Shown: piece after piece, positions 15,599-23,875 of the stretch
Numbering within the stretch: position 1 is the stretch's first letter
Layout of the letters: every line of letters starts with the position of its first letter
Assembly: GCA_030156535.1 (NCBI GenBank)
Contig: JASGMJ010000005.1
Span: 40,930 to 104,929 of the forward strand
Length of the DNA stretch: 64,000 nucleotides
Origin: Candidatus Sumerlaeota bacterium
Lineage (GTDB): Bacteria; Sumerlaeota; Sumerlaeia; SLMS01; JAHLLQ01
Direction of reading: 5' to 3'
Made by a program: the position numbers and the translations under genes
The notes under the pieces: model-generated
What the model was told of the DNA's origin: nothing
What the model saw: the letters and a program-made list of their open reading frames with translations, nothing else
The model's database searches: none

Positions 15599-16699
15599 AT
15601 GACGGTTTTCCTGCCCCTCACCCTCATCGCCTTTCTCCAGGCACTCGCCGTCAGTGCCGTGCTCACCCGTGCCGCGCGCGCTCTCGGCCCGCGCTGCGGC
15701 ATGATGGATGCGCCCACGCTCGACCGCAAAATCCACAGCCACCCGGTCCCGCGCAGCGGCGGTCTGGCCGTTTACGCGGCGTTCTGGGGCTGCCTCGGGC
15801 TCAACCTTCTTCTGGCCCGCCACGTCGTCCCCTCGCTCGCGTGGCTCCCCGAATCCGTCCGCCATCTGGCCGCCAACACGGGAATGCGCGCCCTCCCCCT
15901 GGCCGGGATCGCCGCCGGGAGCCTTATGATCTTTGTCCTCGGCGTCATCGACGACATCCGGGGACTCAGCCCCACCGTGCGCCTCGTCGTCCAGATTATC
16001 GCCACTCTTCCCCTGATTGCCACCGGCACCACCGTGCAGGCCTTTCTCCCCTGGCTTGCCGGGGCCGCCCTCACCGTTGGCTGGGTCGTTCTGCTGACAA
16101 ACAGCTTCAACTTCCTCGACAACATGAACGGCCTGACGTCGGGAATCGCGGCCATCACGGCGGCCGTCTTCGCCCTCCAGTCCGCCCTGGCGGGCGAATA
16201 CTACATGATGCTGTTGTTTGGAATGCTGGCGGGTGCGGTGCTCGGCTTCTGGTTCTTCAATTTTCCCAAGGCCTCGCTCTTTCTGGGCGACTGCGGCTCC
16301 ACCCATCTGGGGTTTCTTTTCGGGGCGCTCTCGGTGCAATGCACGTACTACGAGCCTGGCGCGGCGACCCAGCTCCCGATCCTTTTCCCCCTCGTGGCCC
16401 TCGGCGTGCCCGTTTTCGACACGCTTTCCGTGATGCTGATCCGCTTCCGGGCGGGGAAACCGCTGATGCAGGGCGACCGCAATCACTTCTCGCATCGGCT
16501 GGAAGCGCTGGGAATGTCGCGAACCGAGGCCGTCGTCTTTATCTATGCCGTCACCCTGTGCGTTGGCCTTGCCGCCGTTGCCCTCCGTCCCCTTGACTGG
16601 CGCTACGGTCTCGTCCAGGCCGCCGTCATCGTCATGCTTTTTGCAGGCATCACCTGGATGGAACACGTCTCGCGAAGGAAAAAGACCGAGGAACCCTGA
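15599..16699 (+). CDS. Polyprenyl-phosphate sugar-1-phosphate transferase (WecA/TagO/MraY family)
   Basis: A 366-residue integral membrane enzyme that transfers a sugar-1-phosphate (usually HexNAc-1-P) from a UDP-sugar to undecaprenyl phosphate, the first step of a polysaccharide or teichoic-type polymer. It has about ten hydrophobic segments and the family motifs in order: HPVPRSGGLAVY, VLGVIDDIRGL (the DD pair that binds magnesium), NSFNFLDNMNGL, SLFLGDCGSTHLGF and GDRNHFSHRL. The last replaces the usual HxxHR with HFSHR. WecA-like rather than MraY, judging by the NxxN and HFSHR loops. It is followed after 2 bases by the OmpA-like gene. Confidence 0.88.
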   Translation: MTVFLPLTLIAFLQALAVSAVLTRAARALGPRCGMMDAPTLDRKIHSHPVPRSGGLAVYAAFWGCLGLNLLLARHVVPSLAWLPESVRHLAANTGMRALPLAGIAAGSLMIFVLGVIDDIRGLSPTVRLVVQIIATLPLIATGTTVQAFLPWLAGAALTVGWVVLLTNSFNFLDNMNGLTSGIAAITAAVFALQSALAGEYYMMLLFGMLAGAVLGFWFFNFPKASLFLGDCGSTHLGFLFGALSVQCTYYEPGAATQLPILFPLVALGVPVFDTLSVMLIRFRAGKPLMQGDRNHFSHRLEALGMSRTEAVVFIYAVTLCVGLAAVALRPLDWRYGLVQAAVIVMLFAGITWMEHVSRRKKTEEP

Positions 16700-16701
16700 C
16701 C

Positions 16702-17868
16702 ATGCCGCTGCGCTTCCCGATCCTCCTGCTCCCCCTGCTCCTCACCGTCGGCTGCTTTGCCAAAATCAACAAGCTCCAGGACGACAACACGCTCCTGCGC
16801 GCCCAGGTCCTCCAGTACGAGCAGGACTACCGCGCCCTGCAAACCCGCTACGCCCAACTGGAAACCCAGATCGAAGAGGCACGGGCCAAGAGCGACGCCC
16901 TCGACAAGGAACTCAGCGTCCTCAAGGATCGCAATGCCCTGATGCGCCGTGTCATGGACGAATCGCAGAAGTCCCAGGCCGAAGCCCTCGTCAAGGATAT
17001 GGAGGACCGCGTCGCCCGCGAGAACCAGCTCCGCCTGGAACTCGACCAAACCGCCGCCCAGATCGAGAAGGTGCAGAACGAAGCCGCCCTGCTCGAAAGC
17101 GAACGCGACGCCGCACAGGCCCTCGCCGAGGAACTCCGCAAGACCCTTGAGGAAACCAGCGCCAAACTCACCGAAATGACCAACACCTCGGAGACGCTGC
17201 GCACCGAACGCGACGACGCCCGCGCCGAGCGCGACGACTTCCGCCGCCAGGTGCAGGCCCTCCAGTCCAACAGCACCGACCTCTCCAAGAAACTCGAAGA
17301 GGTCAGCGGCGCCCTGCGCGACCGCGACAAGGACCTCGCCACCGCCAAGCGCGAAGCCGAGGACCTCAGGGCATCCCTCGCCGCCTCCGAAGCCGCCAGC
17401 CGCGCCTCCTCGGAGAAGCGCGACGCCCTGCGTGCCAAGCTGCGCGAAGCACTCGCCACCGACATCGCCTCCGGCGCGCTCTCCCTTCCCGCCGACGGCC
17501 CCGCGCGCCTCATCATCCTCAGCGACTCCCTCTACGAGCCGCGCACCGTCCTGCTCACCGACTCCGCCCGCGCCCTGCTCGTCCGCGTCGCCGAAGCCCT
17601 TGCCTCTCTCCCCTGGGACTCAATCCGCATCGAGGGCCACACCGACAGCCAGCCCGTCGCCTCCATGCCTTTCGTCGACAACTGGGACCTCGCCGCCGCC
17701 CGCGCTTCCGCCGTCACCCGCTTCCTCGCCCAGCAGAAAAACATCCCCGCCCGCAAACTGTCCGCCTCCTCGCACTCCTTCTACGCCCCCATTGCCTCCA
17801 ACGAAACGGCCGAAGGGCGCCGGGAGAACCGCCGCGTCGAAATCGTCATCCTCCCCGCGAACGAGTAA
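16702..17868 (+). CDS. Coiled-coil OmpA-domain lipoprotein
   Basis: A 388-residue envelope protein. The signal MPLRFPILLLPLLLTVGC ends in a lipobox-like TVGC (Cys18), with Thr rather than Leu at -3. Residues about 22-245 form a nearly continuous coiled coil rich in E/K/R/A heptads. The C-terminal 120 residues are an OmpA peptidoglycan-binding domain (LLVRVAEALASL, IRIEGHTDSQPV, DLAAARASAVTRFLA and GRRENRRVEIVI). It probably tethers the outer membrane or a complex to peptidoglycan across the periplasm. It is translationally coupled to the sugar transferase. MotB-like function is unlikely, as there is no membrane-spanning channel motif. Confidence 0.88.
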   Translation: MPLRFPILLLPLLLTVGCFAKINKLQDDNTLLRAQVLQYEQDYRALQTRYAQLETQIEEARAKSDALDKELSVLKDRNALMRRVMDESQKSQAEALVKDMEDRVARENQLRLELDQTAAQIEKVQNEAALLESERDAAQALAEELRKTLEETSAKLTEMTNTSETLRTERDDARAERDDFRRQVQALQSNSTDLSKKLEEVSGALRDRDKDLATAKREAEDLRASLAASEAASRASSEKRDALRAKLREALATDIASGALSLPADGPARLIILSDSLYEPRTVLLTDSARALLVRVAEALASLPWDSIRIEGHTDSQPVASMPFVDNWDLAAARASAVTRFLAQQKNIPARKLSASSHSFYAPIASNETAEGRRENRRVEIVILPANE

Positions 17869-17928
17869 AAACGCAGCCCCGCAAGCCTCCCCTCCGCCGC
17901 ATCTTGGCATTGCGACTCCCGGCGCACT

Positions 17929-17954
17929 GTTGACCCTCGTTGACGAACGTCAAC
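17929..17954 (+). promoter_or_regulatory. GTTGAC palindrome with extra half-site: candidate operator
   Basis: GTTGACG-AA-CGTCAAC (17939-17954) is a perfect 7-bp inverted repeat with a 2-base centre, too tight for a hairpin loop but well suited to a dimeric regulator. A further GTTGAC half-site begins at 17929, exactly 10 bases (about one helical turn) upstream. It lies 28 bases before the solo DppB permease start, inside the likely promoter. No regulator can be named. Confidence 0.4.
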
Positions 17955-17982
17955 CCACCCCGCCGATTCGGCTGGATTCTTC

Positions 17983-18933
17983 ATGCGCACGCTTCTTCTC
18001 CGCCGTCTGCTGGAAATGATCCCCACGTTGGTGGGGGTTTCCTTGCTGGCGTTCTTCATCATGAAGATGACGCCCGGCGATCCCGTGCGCATGATGCTGG
18101 GGCCCGAGGCCTCTCCCGAATCCATCCAGATGCTGCGCGAGCAACTCGGCCTCAACCGCCCCTGGTACAGCCAGTACTACATGTACACCGTCGAAATGGC
18201 CACGGGCGAGCTCAAGTCCATCACGCTCCCCTCGCAGTCCGCGCGCGAGCGCATCCTCGCCCGCCTGCCCGCCACCATCGAACTCGCCGTGGCCGCCATG
18301 TTCTTCGCCCTGCTGACGAGCATCCTCGTCGGCGTCATCTCCGCCTCGCGCCGCAACAGCATCTTCGACAACGTCTCGCGCGTCGGTGTCTTCATCTTCC
18401 TTGCCATGCCCAGCTTCTGGCTGGGCCTCGAACTCATCATTCTGTTTGCGCGCAAGCTGCACTGGTTTCCCCCCGCAGGACGCGGCACAGGCTCGCTCGA
18501 TTCACACATCAGCCACCTGATCCTCCCCGCCATCACACTGGGAGTGGGCACGGGCGCCTCGCTCAGCCGCATCCTGCGCTCCTCGATGCTCGAAGTGCTG
18601 AACGCCGACTACATCCGCACGGCGCGCGCCAAGGGCCTGCGGGAGACGCGCGTCGTCCTCAAACACGCGCTCAAGAGCGCCCTGATCCCCTTCACCACCG
18701 TTGCGGGCATTTCCGCGGGCGCACTGCTGAGCGGCTCGGTGATCGTCGAGACCGTCTTCAACTGGCCCGGGGTCGGATCGCTGCTGGTGGCGACGATCAA
18801 GGAGCGCGACTTCCCCGTCACAATGGGGTGTATTCTGCTGCTGGCCACGGTGTTCGTGGTCGTCAATTCGGCCGTGGACATGCTCTACATCCTGTTCGAC
18901 CCGCGCATTCGCGTGGAAGGCGAGAAGGCCTGA
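17983..18933 (+). CDS. DppB/OppB-type ABC transporter permease
   Basis: A 316-residue inner-membrane subunit of a peptide or nickel-type ABC importer. It starts MRTLLLRRLLEMIPTLVGVS, carries MKMTPGDPVRMMLG and LREQLGLNRPWYSQYY, and has six membrane segments. The cytoplasmic EAA loop is SSMLEVLNADYIRTARAKGL, which contacts the ATPase, and the C-terminal VETVFNWPGVGSLL is diagnostic for DppB. Normal length, unlike the 560-residue DppB later in the window. No partner permease, ATPase or binding protein is adjacent, so its transporter is completed elsewhere or lost. A palindromic candidate operator precedes it. Confidence 0.88.
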   Translation: MRTLLLRRLLEMIPTLVGVSLLAFFIMKMTPGDPVRMMLGPEASPESIQMLREQLGLNRPWYSQYYMYTVEMATGELKSITLPSQSARERILARLPATIELAVAAMFFALLTSILVGVISASRRNSIFDNVSRVGVFIFLAMPSFWLGLELIILFARKLHWFPPAGRGTGSLDSHISHLILPAITLGVGTGASLSRILRSSMLEVLNADYIRTARAKGLRETRVVLKHALKSALIPFTTVAGISAGALLSGSVIVETVFNWPGVGSLLVATIKERDFPVTMGCILLLATVFVVVNSAVDMLYILFDPRIRVEGEKA

Positions 18934-18977
18934 CGAGCAGGCGCATCCCCAGAAACCGCGAGACGATTCCGGGAGAC

Positions 18978-19010
18978 GTTCTCGGTTTTCAGTTTTCGGT
19001 TTTCCGTCCC
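18978..19010. repeat. Family B repeat (TTTTCAG type), single arm
   Basis: The bases TTCTCGGTTTTCAGTTTTCG followed by GTTTTCCGTCCC closely match the left arm of the element at 15335. No second inverted arm is visible nearby, so this is either a solo arm or a decayed copy. Confidence 0.55.
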
Positions 19011-19269
19011 AGCCGTATCCCGCCGCCTCTTTCCTGCCTTCCGTTTTACCTTCCTGCCACCCCGCGTCCTGCCGGAATGACAGGTGAACAGCTTGGCTTC
19101 GTGCCGCAGGGCGGGGCCGGGTAAGACGCCAAAAGGATTGCGCGCCCGAAGGGCTGGCGCCACTCTTGTTCAGGCTTCTCCCACTGGATCCGCGAAACGT
19201 GCCCCTGACAAGCCGGGCGCCGGTTTCCCCCCGAACAATGAAAGTTTCGACGATTCCTCCCTTCCGGGC

Positions 19270-19299
19270 TTGACAGCAGCCCCCCGGCCCTCCTACACA
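19270..19299 (+). promoter_or_regulatory. Candidate sigma-70 promoter for rplU-rpmA
   Basis: A consensus -35 box TTGACA (19270-19275) and a weaker -10 box TACACA (19294-19299) are 18 bases apart. Transcription would start near 19307 and give a leader of roughly 85 bases before the rplU ATG. Confidence 0.55.
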
Positions 19300-19390
19300 T
19301 CTGCTCCCTTTCGGGCGGGGATTGCCCGCGGTGGCCCTTTGTCCTGCCCGGCCCCGAATCCCAGGAAGTTCACCAGGTTCAGGTTTTTCA

Positions 19391-19726
19391 ATGACTTACG
19401 CGATTCTCCGCCAGGGTGGCCATCAGTATCGCGTCGCCCCCGGCGACGTCATCCAGATCGAAAAGATCGACGTGGAAAAAGGCCAGCAAATCGAGATGGA
19501 GGACGTGCTCGTTCTGCACGACGGCTCCAAGCTCGAAATCGGCTCGCCTCGCGTCGAGGACACAATGGTCCAGGCCAAGGTTCTTCGCCACGGCCGCGGA
19601 CGCAAAATCGTCGTCTTCAAGAAGAAGCGCCGCAAGGGCTACAGCAAGAAGCAGGGCCACCGGCAGGACTTCGTGGAAATCAAGATCACCGGAATCACCC
19701 ATAACGGTCAGCCCGTCGGGGTCTGA
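19391..19726 (+). CDS. rplU: 50S ribosomal protein L21
   Basis: A 111-residue large-subunit ribosomal protein. It starts [20 protein letters not shown] and contains [36 protein letters not shown] and the C-terminal [14 protein letters not shown], all conserved in L21. The ATG at 19391 gives the normal family length (in-frame codons upstream are not conserved). It is followed after 26 bases by rpmA, the standard bacterial rplU-rpmA arrangement, with a sigma-70-like promoter about 90 bases upstream. No strong Shine-Dalgarno is visible; a weak CAGG precedes the ATG. Confidence 0.97.
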   Translation: MTYAILRQGGHQYRVAPGDVIQIEKIDVEKGQQIEMEDVLVLHDGSKLEIGSPRVEDTMVQAKVLRHGRGRKIVVFKKKRRKGYSKKQGHRQDFVEIKITGITHNGQPVGV

Positions 19727-19752
19727 TCCCGACACCACAGCGAGGCACTATC

Positions 19753-20028
19753 ATGGCACATAAAAAAGGCGTAGGCTCCAGTAGGAACGGGCGCGACTCC
19801 AACGGCCAGCGCCGTGGCGTCAAGGCCCACGACAACCAGCTCGTCACCGGCGGCAGCATCATCGTCCGCCAGTGCGGCAACAAGTTCTGGCCGGGCCGCA
19901 ACGTCGGCCAGGGCAAGGACTTCACCATCTTCGCCAAGGTCCCCGGACACATCAAGTTCGAGACCAAAGGCACCGGCAGGAAGTTCGTTCACATCATCCC
20001 GGCCGAAGAGTTCGCAGCGAACAACTGA
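19753..20028 (+). CDS. rpmA: 50S ribosomal protein L27
   Basis: A 91-residue ribosomal protein whose N-terminus reaches the peptidyl-transferase centre. It begins [20 protein letters not shown] with no N-terminal extension needing cleavage (unlike Firmicutes L27), and contains [19 protein letters not shown] and [19 protein letters not shown] lies 8 bases before the ATG. It is cotranscribed with rplU and followed by a strong rho-independent terminator. The obg/cgtA gene that often follows is absent here. Confidence 0.97.
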   Translation: MAHKKGVGSSRNGRDSNGQRRGVKAHDNQLVTGGSIIVRQCGNKFWPGRNVGQGKDFTIFAKVPGHIKFETKGTGRKFVHIIPAEEFAANN

Positions 20029-20053
20029 CGCTGCTTCTCCATCGTTTTCCCCT

Positions 20054-20092
20054 CGCGCCGCCTCTCCACCGGGAAGCGGCGCGTTTTCGTTT
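20054..20092 (+). terminator. Rho-independent terminator of rplU-rpmA
   Basis: CGCGCCGC (20054-20061) and GCGGCGCG (20076-20083) form an 8-bp stem with a 14-nt loop, followed by TTTTCGTTT. It lies 26 bases after the rpmA stop and just before the next gene. Confidence 0.88.
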
Positions 20093-20107
20093 CCAGAAGG
20101 CTCTCCC

Positions 20108-21022
20108 GTGACTCCCGACGCTCCGCTCCCCCAACTGCTCGCCGATGCCCGCACCGCCGCTCTCCATGCCTGGGCCGGCATCGCCCACTACTATCGCGGC
20201 GACTTCGCTGTCTTCGACAAACCCGACGGACCCGCCACCGACGCCGACCGCAAGGCCGACCTCCTGATCGTCGAGTTTCTCACCCAACGCTATCCCCGCG
20301 ATGTCTATGGCTACCTGACCGAGGAGTTCGAGAACGACCCCTCGCGCCTCGAACGCCGCCGCGTCTGGATCATCGACCCCATCGATGGCACCAGCGAGTT
20401 CATGAAGGGCCAGCACGACTTCGCTGTCCACATCGGCCTGGCCGAACGGACAGGCGACGTCTCCGTCCCCATCGTGGCCGTCGTCTACGTTCCCACCGCC
20501 GGAATGATGTTCACCGCCACTGCCGGTGGCGGCGCCTTCGTCGAAGTCGAACGCCGCGCGCCAGGCGCCGATCCCTGGTGGGCGGCGTCCGATCCCGATC
20601 CCGCCACGGCCGATTTCGACGCACCGCGCCGCCTCGCCGTCAGCACCAGCCCCGGCAGCCCCAACCTCACCGCCGTCATCTCGAAATCCCACAGCACCCG
20701 CCGCCTGCGCGCCACCCTGGAGGCCATGCCCCTGGGCCGCACCTACCGGCGCGGCTCCGTCGGCGTCAAAATGGCCGAGGTCGCCAGCGCCAACGCCGAC
20801 TTCTACCTCAACACGGAAAACGGCAAGTGCAAGGAGTGGGACGTGTGCGCGCCGCACCTGATCCTGGAAGAAGCAGGCGGCCGCGTCACAGATCTACGCG
20901 GCCGCCCAATCACCTACAATCGCTCTGACGTGCGCACCGGCCGCGGCATCCTCGCCAGCAACAGCACCGCGCACGACTACCTGCTCGAAGAACTGACGAA
21001 GATTCCCGTCCTCTTCGAGTAA
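20108..21022 (+). CDS. Inositol-monophosphatase-family phosphatase, CysQ-like
   Basis: A 304-residue magnesium-dependent phosphatase. The metal-binding motifs are in order: YLTEEFEND (the EE pair), WIIDPIDGTSEFMKG (about residues 90-104) and KCKEWDVCAPHLILEEAGG. The long DPIDGTSEFMKG followed by HDFAVHIGL is more like CysQ/bisphosphate nucleotidase than SuhB; it would hydrolyse 3'-phosphoadenosine 5'-phosphate or an inositol phosphate. The start is GTG at 20108, with AGAAGG 7 bases upstream, just after the rpmA terminator. It is convergent with the serine hydrolase (14 bases between stops). Confidence 0.85.
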   Translation: MTPDAPLPQLLADARTAALHAWAGIAHYYRGDFAVFDKPDGPATDADRKADLLIVEFLTQRYPRDVYGYLTEEFENDPSRLERRRVWIIDPIDGTSEFMKGQHDFAVHIGLAERTGDVSVPIVAVVYVPTAGMMFTATAGGGAFVEVERRAPGADPWWAASDPDPATADFDAPRRLAVSTSPGSPNLTAVISKSHSTRRLRATLEAMPLGRTYRRGSVGVKMAEVASANADFYLNTENGKCKEWDVCAPHLILEEAGGRVTDLRGRPITYNRSDVRTGRGILASNSTAHDYLLEELTKIPVLFE

Positions 21023-21036
21023 AGCGCGGCCCGTTC

Positions 21037-22293
21037 TTACCCGCCCGACCCGTAAAGATAATCCACCATCAGCCCCGTCACGGCCCGGCGCGTCGGCGTC
21101 GTCACCGGCGGGTCCTTGCTGTAGACCGAGTTGGCCAGCAGCAACACGTACGCGTTCTTGTTCATGTCCAGCCACAGGTAGGTGCCCGTATAGCCCGTGT
21201 GCCCCACCCACGACCCGGCGGGTCCGTCCGGATGCGTGTAGGGAGCGCTGCTATAGACTCCCCAGCCCAACCCGCGCTGGGTGATTTCGCCGCCCTTCGG
21301 ATTTCCGTTCGCGTCGCGCCCCTTGTAGTCGGGCAGTGCCGCGTGAACACCCGTCATCAGGCGGATCGTCTCGGGCTTGAAGACGCGCACGCCGTTCAGC
21401 TCCCCTTCGTTGAGGATCATCTGGCAGTACTTCTCGAGATCGTGCACCGTGGAGAAGAGCCCCGCGTTGCCCGGGCAATGTTCCGGCGTCGAGCCGTAGT
21501 AGAACGCCAGCGGATCGTGCGTGCTGCCGGGCTGACGGCCTTCCGGCAACGAACCGGCAAACGTCGGCGCCCAACGCGCCACCATGTCCGGCCGCAGAAC
21601 ATACGCCGTGTCGTTCATCCCCAACGGCTGCCACACGCGCCGGCGCAGCAACGATTCCTGGCTCTCGCCCGCCACGATTTCGTTCAGCCGCGCCAACGTC
21701 AGGAAGTTCAGGCACGAGTAGTTGTAATACTCCGCCGTCGGATACTGCTTCTCCAGGCTCGCGATGCGATTGACCAGCGCGTCGCTCTGCGCGCCACCGT
21801 TGCGAATTGCCTCGGCCGTCTTCCAATTCTCATACGGCTTCAGCCCCGAACTGTGCGTCATCAGATCGCGAATACGCACATCGCCCTTATCGTGCTCCGC
21901 GAACTGCGGCAGAATGTCCGCGACCCGCGTGTCGAGCGTCATCTTGCCGTCCTCGATCAGCAGCATCGTCGCCGTCGCCGTTCCCACGACCTTCGACACC
22001 GACGCCAGGTCGAACACCGTGTCCGTCGTCATCGGCACATCAGGATTGAGCGCCTTGTTCCCGATGGCGCGTTCCTCCAGCACCACGCCATCATGCCCCA
22101 CGGCCAGCACCGCGCCCGGCATGACGCCCTTGGCAATCGCGTCGAGCACCTTCTGCTCCATCTGCGAGGCAATCTCTGCGGGCAACGGCTCCACCTCGGG
22201 GGCCTTCGCACAGGCAAGGCTCGACAACGCCAGCGCCACAACTGCGGCAGTTCTTAGCGCAAGGCTTCTGTACTCCTGAAAACGGACCATCAT
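21037..22293 (-). CDS. Serine hydrolase, class C beta-lactamase/esterase family
   Basis: A 418-residue exported serine hydrolase of the AmpC/EstB/D-alanyl-peptidase fold. An N-terminal hydrophobic segment ends ALSSLAC (a weak lipobox), so it is periplasmic and possibly lipidated. The nucleophile motif is SVSK (in FDLASVSKVVGT) and the third motif is HTG in SWVGHTGYTGT. The second motif, normally YxN, reads YSC in YYNYSCLNFLTL. The ATG at 22293 follows AGGAG; a second ATG is adjacent. It is unlikely to be a true resistance beta-lactamase; peptidoglycan-peptide or ester hydrolysis is more plausible. Confidence 0.85.
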   Translation of the reverse strand: MMVRFQEYRSLALRTAAVVALALSSLACAKAPEVEPLPAEIASQMEQKVLDAIAKGVMPGAVLAVGHDGVVLEERAIGNKALNPDVPMTTDTVFDLASVSKVVGTATATMLLIEDGKMTLDTRVADILPQFAEHDKGDVRIRDLMTHSSGLKPYENWKTAEAIRNGGAQSDALVNRIASLEKQYPTAEYYNYSCLNFLTLARLNEIVAGESQESLLRRRVWQPLGMNDTAYVLRPDMVARWAPTFAGSLPEGRQPGSTHDPLAFYYGSTPEHCPGNAGLFSTVHDLEKYCQMILNEGELNGVRVFKPETIRLMTGVHAALPDYKGRDANGNPKGGEITQRGLGWGVYSSAPYTHPDGPAGSWVGHTGYTGTYLWLDMNKNAYVLLLANSVYSKDPPVTTPTRRAVTGLMVDYLYGSGG

Positions 22294-22500
22294 TCCTGCT
22301 CCTGACAACATGGGCGTCTGTCCGGCACGCGATCACCACGCAACCGACTGCCCCCCGAGCGTGACACGAGGCACACAGGCGAGCAATGCGGAAGTGGGCG
22401 CGGAGGATTCACGAAATCCCCGTGCACCTCGCCTCGGCTCGCTCAACGGAACGCCGGTCGGCTCCCGTCCTTGCCGTTGCTTTCGGATGCTGTAGTCCTG

Positions 22501-23178
22501 CTAGCCCTCGTACACCGCCGTGCCCACGCGCACGAGCGTCGCGCCTTCCTCGACGGCGACTTCGAAGTCGTTGGTCATGCCCATGCTGAGGTGCGGCAGC
22601 GGCAGGCCCGTCTCTGCGCGCAGGCGTTCGGCCAGTTCGCGCAGGCCACGGAAGACCGGGCGCGCGGCCTCGGGGTCCTCCACCAGTGGCGCCATCGTCA
22701 TCAACCCAACACACTCCAGATTCGGCAGGCTGGCAACGTGGCGGACGAGCGCGGCGGCGGCGCCCGGTTCGACTCCCGCCTTCTGCTCCTCGCCCGCGAT
22801 GTTCACCTGGACAAGGCACCGCACCGTGCCCCCCTTCCGCGCGAAGGCCTTCCCGATGGCGTCGGCCGCGTCGGCGCGGTCGATGGAATGCACCCAGACA
22901 AACAGGCCCGGCAGATACTTTGCCTTGTTCGTTTGCAGGCGCCCGATCAGGTGCCAGTCGATTCCGGCAGGAAACTGGGGGATTTTCTCGCGTCCGTCCT
23001 GAACGCGGCTTTCGCCGAAGTTGCAGATGCCGAGGGCGTGCAGCTCGCGGGTCTGCTCGACGGGGCGATACTTTGAAACGACGACGAGCGTCACGTCGCC
23101 GCGCGGGCGCCCGGCGCGTTCGCAGGCCTCCCGGATGCGGCGTTCAACGGCGTCCAGGTTTTCGTGCAGTTTCGTCAT
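22501..23178 (-). CDS. YggS/PROSC-family PLP homeostasis protein
   Basis: A 225-residue cytoplasmic protein that binds pyridoxal 5'-phosphate and helps control its free level. The start MTKLHENLDAVERRIREACE is typical. The PLP lysine is in TLVVVSKYRPVE, followed by FGESRVQDGREKI, WHLIGRLQTNKAKYL and the C-terminal LSMGMTNDFEVAVEEGATLVR broken into LSMGMTNDFE and RVGTAVYEG. In-frame codons extend far upstream but overlap the zinc-ribbon gene and are not coding. It starts 8 bases after the zinc-ribbon paralogue's stop and is probably the last gene of that operon. The usual neighbours proC or yggT are missing. Confidence 0.93.
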   Translation of the reverse strand: MTKLHENLDAVERRIREACERAGRPRGDVTLVVVSKYRPVEQTRELHALGICNFGESRVQDGREKIPQFPAGIDWHLIGRLQTNKAKYLPGLFVWVHSIDRADAADAIGKAFARKGGTVRCLVQVNIAGEEQKAGVEPGAAAALVRHVASLPNLECVGLMTMAPLVEDPEAARPVFRGLRELAERLRAETGLPLPHLSMGMTNDFEVAVEEGATLVRVGTAVYEG

Positions 23179-23186
23179 CAAAGGTG

Positions 23187-23837
23187 CTATCCGATGGGCT
23201 TGCGCGGTGCTTTGCGGCTGCGGCACTCGTCGCAAATGCCATCGGGCAACGGCACCATGAAGACCGCGTGGCATTCCGTGCACACGTGGCGTTTGTCGTA
23301 GGTCTTCTTCATCCGCCCGTTGCGCAGGGCGTGAAACTCGCGGTACATTACGGTGGCCGTGTCGCGCAGGTTGTTCTCCCAGCGTTCGATCCGCGCGGGG
23401 TCGATGGCGCCCGGATGCTTCGCGGCAAACTTGCCGATCAGGGCGTTGGCCACGTTGACGCCGCAGAGCACCTCGGACATCTCGTCCATCACGCGGATGT
23501 CGCCGCCTTTCAACGCAATGGAGGGCTTTTTGCACAACGCCTCGTACTTCGACATGTCGGGGCGGCGGGGCGACGGTGTGTTGCGGGCTTTGGCTTCCGC
23601 CTCGTCGTCGCGGGCCTCGCGCGGCACGCGGACGGCGCCCTCCTTGGGGTCGGGCGCAAATTCGGGCATCGGCTTGGCGGGGGCGGCGAGCTTGGCCTGG
23701 CGCACGGGCAATGGTGTCAGGCGTTGCTCGATCTTGCGGCGTTCCTCGCGGCGTGCATCGTAGCTCTGAAGGTCTTCGAGCGCCTTCATCCAGTCGTTGC
23801 GTCCAGCGGCATCCTTGCCTTTGGGTTCCTCGGTCAT
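23187..23837 (-). CDS. Unknown protein with C-terminal zinc ribbon, paralogue of the upstream gene
   Basis: A 216-residue protein I do not recognise. A charged, low-complexity N-terminal third (about 1-90) is followed by a helical domain of about 100 residues ending in HPGAIDPARIERWENNLRD and then TATVMYREFHALRNG. The protein ends in a zinc ribbon (CTECHAVF, 11 residues, CDECRSRK). The helical domain aligns with the C-terminus of the next gene upstream (HPYLIAPNIFRNWEDELKET and MNREYRRMRE), so the two are tandem paralogues, one with and one without the ribbon. No membrane segment. The ATG at 23837 is 38 bases after the paralogue's stop; yggS follows after 8 bases. The ribbon suggests nucleic-acid or protein binding. 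Confidence 0.75.
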   Translation of the reverse strand: MTEEPKGKDAAGRNDWMKALEDLQSYDARREERRKIEQRLTPLPVRQAKLAAPAKPMPEFAPDPKEGAVRVPREARDDEAEAKARNTPSPRRPDMSKYEALCKKPSIALKGGDIRVMDEMSEVLCGVNVANALIGKFAAKHPGAIDPARIERWENNLRDTATVMYREFHALRNGRMKKTYDKRHVCTECHAVFMVPLPDGICDECRSRKAPRKPIG

Positions 23838-23875
23838 GGCCTTTTCCTTGTTCCTGCCTCTCCCCTGCCGGGGGC

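Larger units (their letters stand above)
18934..19390. other. Long intergenic region before rplU
   Basis: This 457-base stretch holds a family B repeat half (18978-19010), then about 250 bases in which I see no gene or structure, then the rplU promoter and a GC-rich leader. The leader includes CGGGC/GCCCG pairing (around 19313-19330). No leader peptide is apparent. Confidence 0.5.

Noticed and set aside
21037..22293. Beta-lactamase resistance gene
   Set aside because: Class C fold motifs are shared with many esterases and peptidases; the second motif is altered and no ampR-like regulator is adjacent.
22294..22500. Small gene between the serine hydrolase and yggS
   Set aside because: Short frames on both strands are unconserved and lack ribosome-binding sites.
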